This document shows, one piece after another, positions 62,636 to 64,000 of a stretch of DNA of 64,000 nucleotides; the stretch's first letter is position 1, and each line of letters begins with the position of its first letter. The notes beneath the pieces were generated by a model. That model was not told where the DNA came from, made no database searches, and saw only the letters and a program-made list of their open reading frames with translations. Origin of the DNA: Glutamicibacter uratoxydans (GTDB lineage: Bacteria > Actinomycetota > Actinomycetes > Actinomycetales > Micrococcaceae); the NCBI RefSeq assembly GCF_006539925.1, contig NZ_BJNY01000010.1:1-64000 (forward strand), in the 5' to 3' direction. The position numbers and the translations under genes are program-made.

Positions 62636-63523
62636 GTGACCGAAGAATTAGGCACTACTCAAACGTTGCTGGATATTCTCAACCTCAGCGGTGAAGGACA
62701 GGCCCGCACCGATGAAGACATCTTCGTCGGCGACACTCCCTCCCACAGCCGTGGCCGGGTATTCGGCGGTCAGGTATTGGCTCAGTCGGTGATGGCGGCA
62801 ACCCGTACGGTCGAGGCTTCACGAGCGGTGCACTCCCTGCACGGCTACTTCTTGCGCCCCGGCGACCCGCATCAAAGCATTACATTCGGTGTTCAGCGGC
62901 TTCGCGACGGGCGCTCGTTCTCAGCGCGTCGCGTCCACGCCTATCAGGGCGGAGTGCCGATTCTTTCGATGATCGCGTCCTTCCAGGAGCCCGCCGATGG
63001 CCTGGAGCACCATGATCCAGCGCCGATCACTGCGCCGGATCCAGAATCGCTTCCGACAACCGCGCAGCTGATTGGCCATATCGACCACCCTGTTGCCCGG
63101 GAATGGGCTTACCAGCGCCCGTTCGACATCCGCCATATCACCGAGGCCATCTACCTCCCGGGCAAGATCGAAGCTTCCCCCGATTCTGCGGTATGGCTGC
63201 GCACCACAGCGAAGATGCCTGACAATCCAGCGATTCACCGCGCCGCGCTTGCCTATGCGAGCGACTACATGCTGCTTGAACCAGTGCTGAGGGCTCACGG
63301 TAAAAGCTGGGTTGAACCTGGCCTGAGCGTCGCCAGCCTTGACCATGCCATGTGGTGGCACCGCGACTGCCGGGTAGATGAGTGGCTGCTGTATGTGCTG
63401 CATTCGCCCTCGGCGTCCTCGGCCCGTGGCCTGGGCACCGGCCAGTTCTACAACCGCGCTGGAGAGCTGGTAGCTACCGTCGCCCAGGAAGGCATGGTGC
63501 GTTTGCCGGAATTCGCCGGCTGA
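62636..63523 (+). CDS. tesB: Acyl-CoA thioesterase II
   Basis: A 295-residue double hot-dog thioesterase that splits acyl-CoA to fatty acid and CoA. Landmarks are HSRGRVFGGQVLAQSVMAAT in the first half, FFLRPGD-type sequence (GYFLRPGDPHQSITF), and in the second half SLDHAMWWHRDCRVDEWLLY; the catalytic Asp/Thr/Gln set is expected around LDHAMW and GRGLGTGQFY-type sequence. The start is GTG with AAGGAG ahead. Confidence 0.95.
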   Translation: MTEELGTTQTLLDILNLSGEGQARTDEDIFVGDTPSHSRGRVFGGQVLAQSVMAATRTVEASRAVHSLHGYFLRPGDPHQSITFGVQRLRDGRSFSARRVHAYQGGVPILSMIASFQEPADGLEHHDPAPITAPDPESLPTTAQLIGHIDHPVAREWAYQRPFDIRHITEAIYLPGKIEASPDSAVWLRTTAKMPDNPAIHRAALAYASDYMLLEPVLRAHGKSWVEPGLSVASLDHAMWWHRDCRVDEWLLYVLHSPSASSARGLGTGQFYNRAGELVATVAQEGMVRLPEFAG

Positions 63524-63538
63524 TCCAATCGTGCACCG

Positions 63539-63577
63539 ACAGGGGCGCCTCGAGATTACTTCTCGGTGCGCCCCTGT
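63539..63577. terminator. Hairpin between convergent tesB and soxR
   Basis: ACAGGGGCGC pairs with GCGCCCCTGT (10 pairs) around a 19-base loop. The right arm lies in the last codons of soxR. Tails have no strong T-run. Confidence 0.5.
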
Positions 63578-64000
63578 TCTGCACCATCCTCAACGAGCGC
63601 CTCTAGCCGGCGTGCGCCAGTTCCGGATTCTGCCAGTGCATCGTGCGGGTTGATCAAGCTGCAGGCCTGCATCGACAGGCAGCCGCAGCCGATGCAGCCC
63701 ATCAGCCTGTTTTCAAGTTCCTCGATGGCTCGGCGCCGCGCTTCAAGGACGCGCTTCCACTCAGCGGTGGCCCGCAGCCAGTCCTCTTCCGATGGCAACG
63801 ATTCCATGGGAACAGGCTCCAGCGCGCGCTTGATATCTGCCAATGGAATGCCCAGCCGGCTGCCTACGCTGATGAGCGATATTCGTCGAATCATGTGCCT
63901 CGGATAGCGCCGCTGATTTCCGGACGTTCGCTGGGAGGCGATCAGGCCCAACTGTTCGTAGTAATGGAGCGCGGAATGAGCCACGCCTGTACGGGCGCTG
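63556..64000 (-). CDS. soxR: Redox-sensitive MerR-type regulator SoxR (5' end outside window)
   Basis: At least 148 residues of a SoxR protein; the frame stays open to the window edge, so the start lies beyond 64000. The helix-turn-helix region (RTGVAHSALHYYEQLGLI) leads to the wing RTSGNQRRYPRHMIRRI, a coiled coil, and the [2Fe-2S] motif CIGCGCLSMQAC with all four cysteines. In actinobacteria SoxR responds to redox-active compounds and controls exporters and oxidoreductases. Confidence 0.95.
   Translation of the reverse strand, partial: SARTGVAHSALHYYEQLGLIASQRTSGNQRRYPRHMIRRISLISVGSRLGIPLADIKRALEPVPMESLPSEEDWLRATAEWKRVLEARRRAIEELENRLMGCIGCGCLSMQACSLINPHDALAESGTGARRLEALVEDGAEQGRTEK

Overview
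The window is a 64 kb stretch of a high-GC Gram-positive chromosome. Gene order and protein families point to a member of the Micrococcaceae close to Arthrobacter/Glutamicibacter. This is inferred from the rne-rplU-rpmA-obg-proB-proA-nadD-rsfS block, the actinobacterial clp/tig/rpiB/pepN block, DUF4233 after folC, a mycothiol-nitroreductase-type DsbA protein and a class II (translational) T-box before ileS. Most of it is core housekeeping DNA. No insertion sequence, prophage or CRISPR array was seen.

Layout. 1-11 kb (minus strand): tRNA-Ala, then read right to left rne, rplU, rpmA, obg, proB, proA, a small membrane protein, nadD, a long Ala/Lys/Pro-rich membrane protein and rsfS. 11.4-15.3 kb (plus): VKOR-type thiol oxidoreductase, DUF2809 protein, two GNAT acetyltransferases and an AI-2E family permease, two genes being followed by strong terminators. 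15.3-21.1 kb (minus): T-box, ileS, folC, DUF4233, ndk. 21.1-29.8 kb is the most accessory-looking part: three tiny minus-strand ORFs, then on the plus strand a HelD/HelR-type helicase-like gene preceded by a near-perfect rifamycin-associated element (RAE), a two-component system, an MMPL exporter, a DUF2871 protein, a membrane protein and an AhpD-like protein. 29.9-32.3 kb (minus): a CYP199-like P450 and an orphan Tat-lipoprotein solute-binding protein. 32.8-44.5 kb (minus): a sulfur assimilation block with an SDR, sirohydrochlorin chelatase, sulfite reductase, cysH, cysD, cysN, a sulfonate-type ABC transporter, cobA and an FprA-type ferredoxin reductase. 44.6-47.3 kb: valS. 47.3-50.7 kb: a secreted trypsin-like protease with a 51-residue ORF behind it, an unknown membrane protein and a DsbA-like protein. 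50.8-60.6 kb: clpX, clpP2, clpP1, tig, three tRNA genes (two identical tRNA-Pro, one tRNA-Gly), a nei-type glycosylase, rpiB and pepN. 60.7-64 kb: OsmC protein, truncated haemoglobin, an unknown protein, tesB and the 3' part of soxR, which runs off the window.

How the genes work together. The cys block forms a nearly complete assimilatory route: CysDN makes APS, CysH (with the iron-sulfur APS-reductase cysteines) makes sulfite, Sir makes sulfide, FprA can reduce the ferredoxin, and CobA plus the chelatase make siroheme; a precorrin-2 dehydrogenase is not in the window. The best candidate for an undescribed system is the RAE-helR locus. The RAE palindrome overlaps the -35 position of a likely promoter; helR is followed after 13 bases by a histidine kinase/response regulator pair and then by an MMPL exporter. 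RNA polymerase protection by HelR under RAE control is established in other actinobacteria. The linkage to a two-component system and an exporter is an inference from this sequence.
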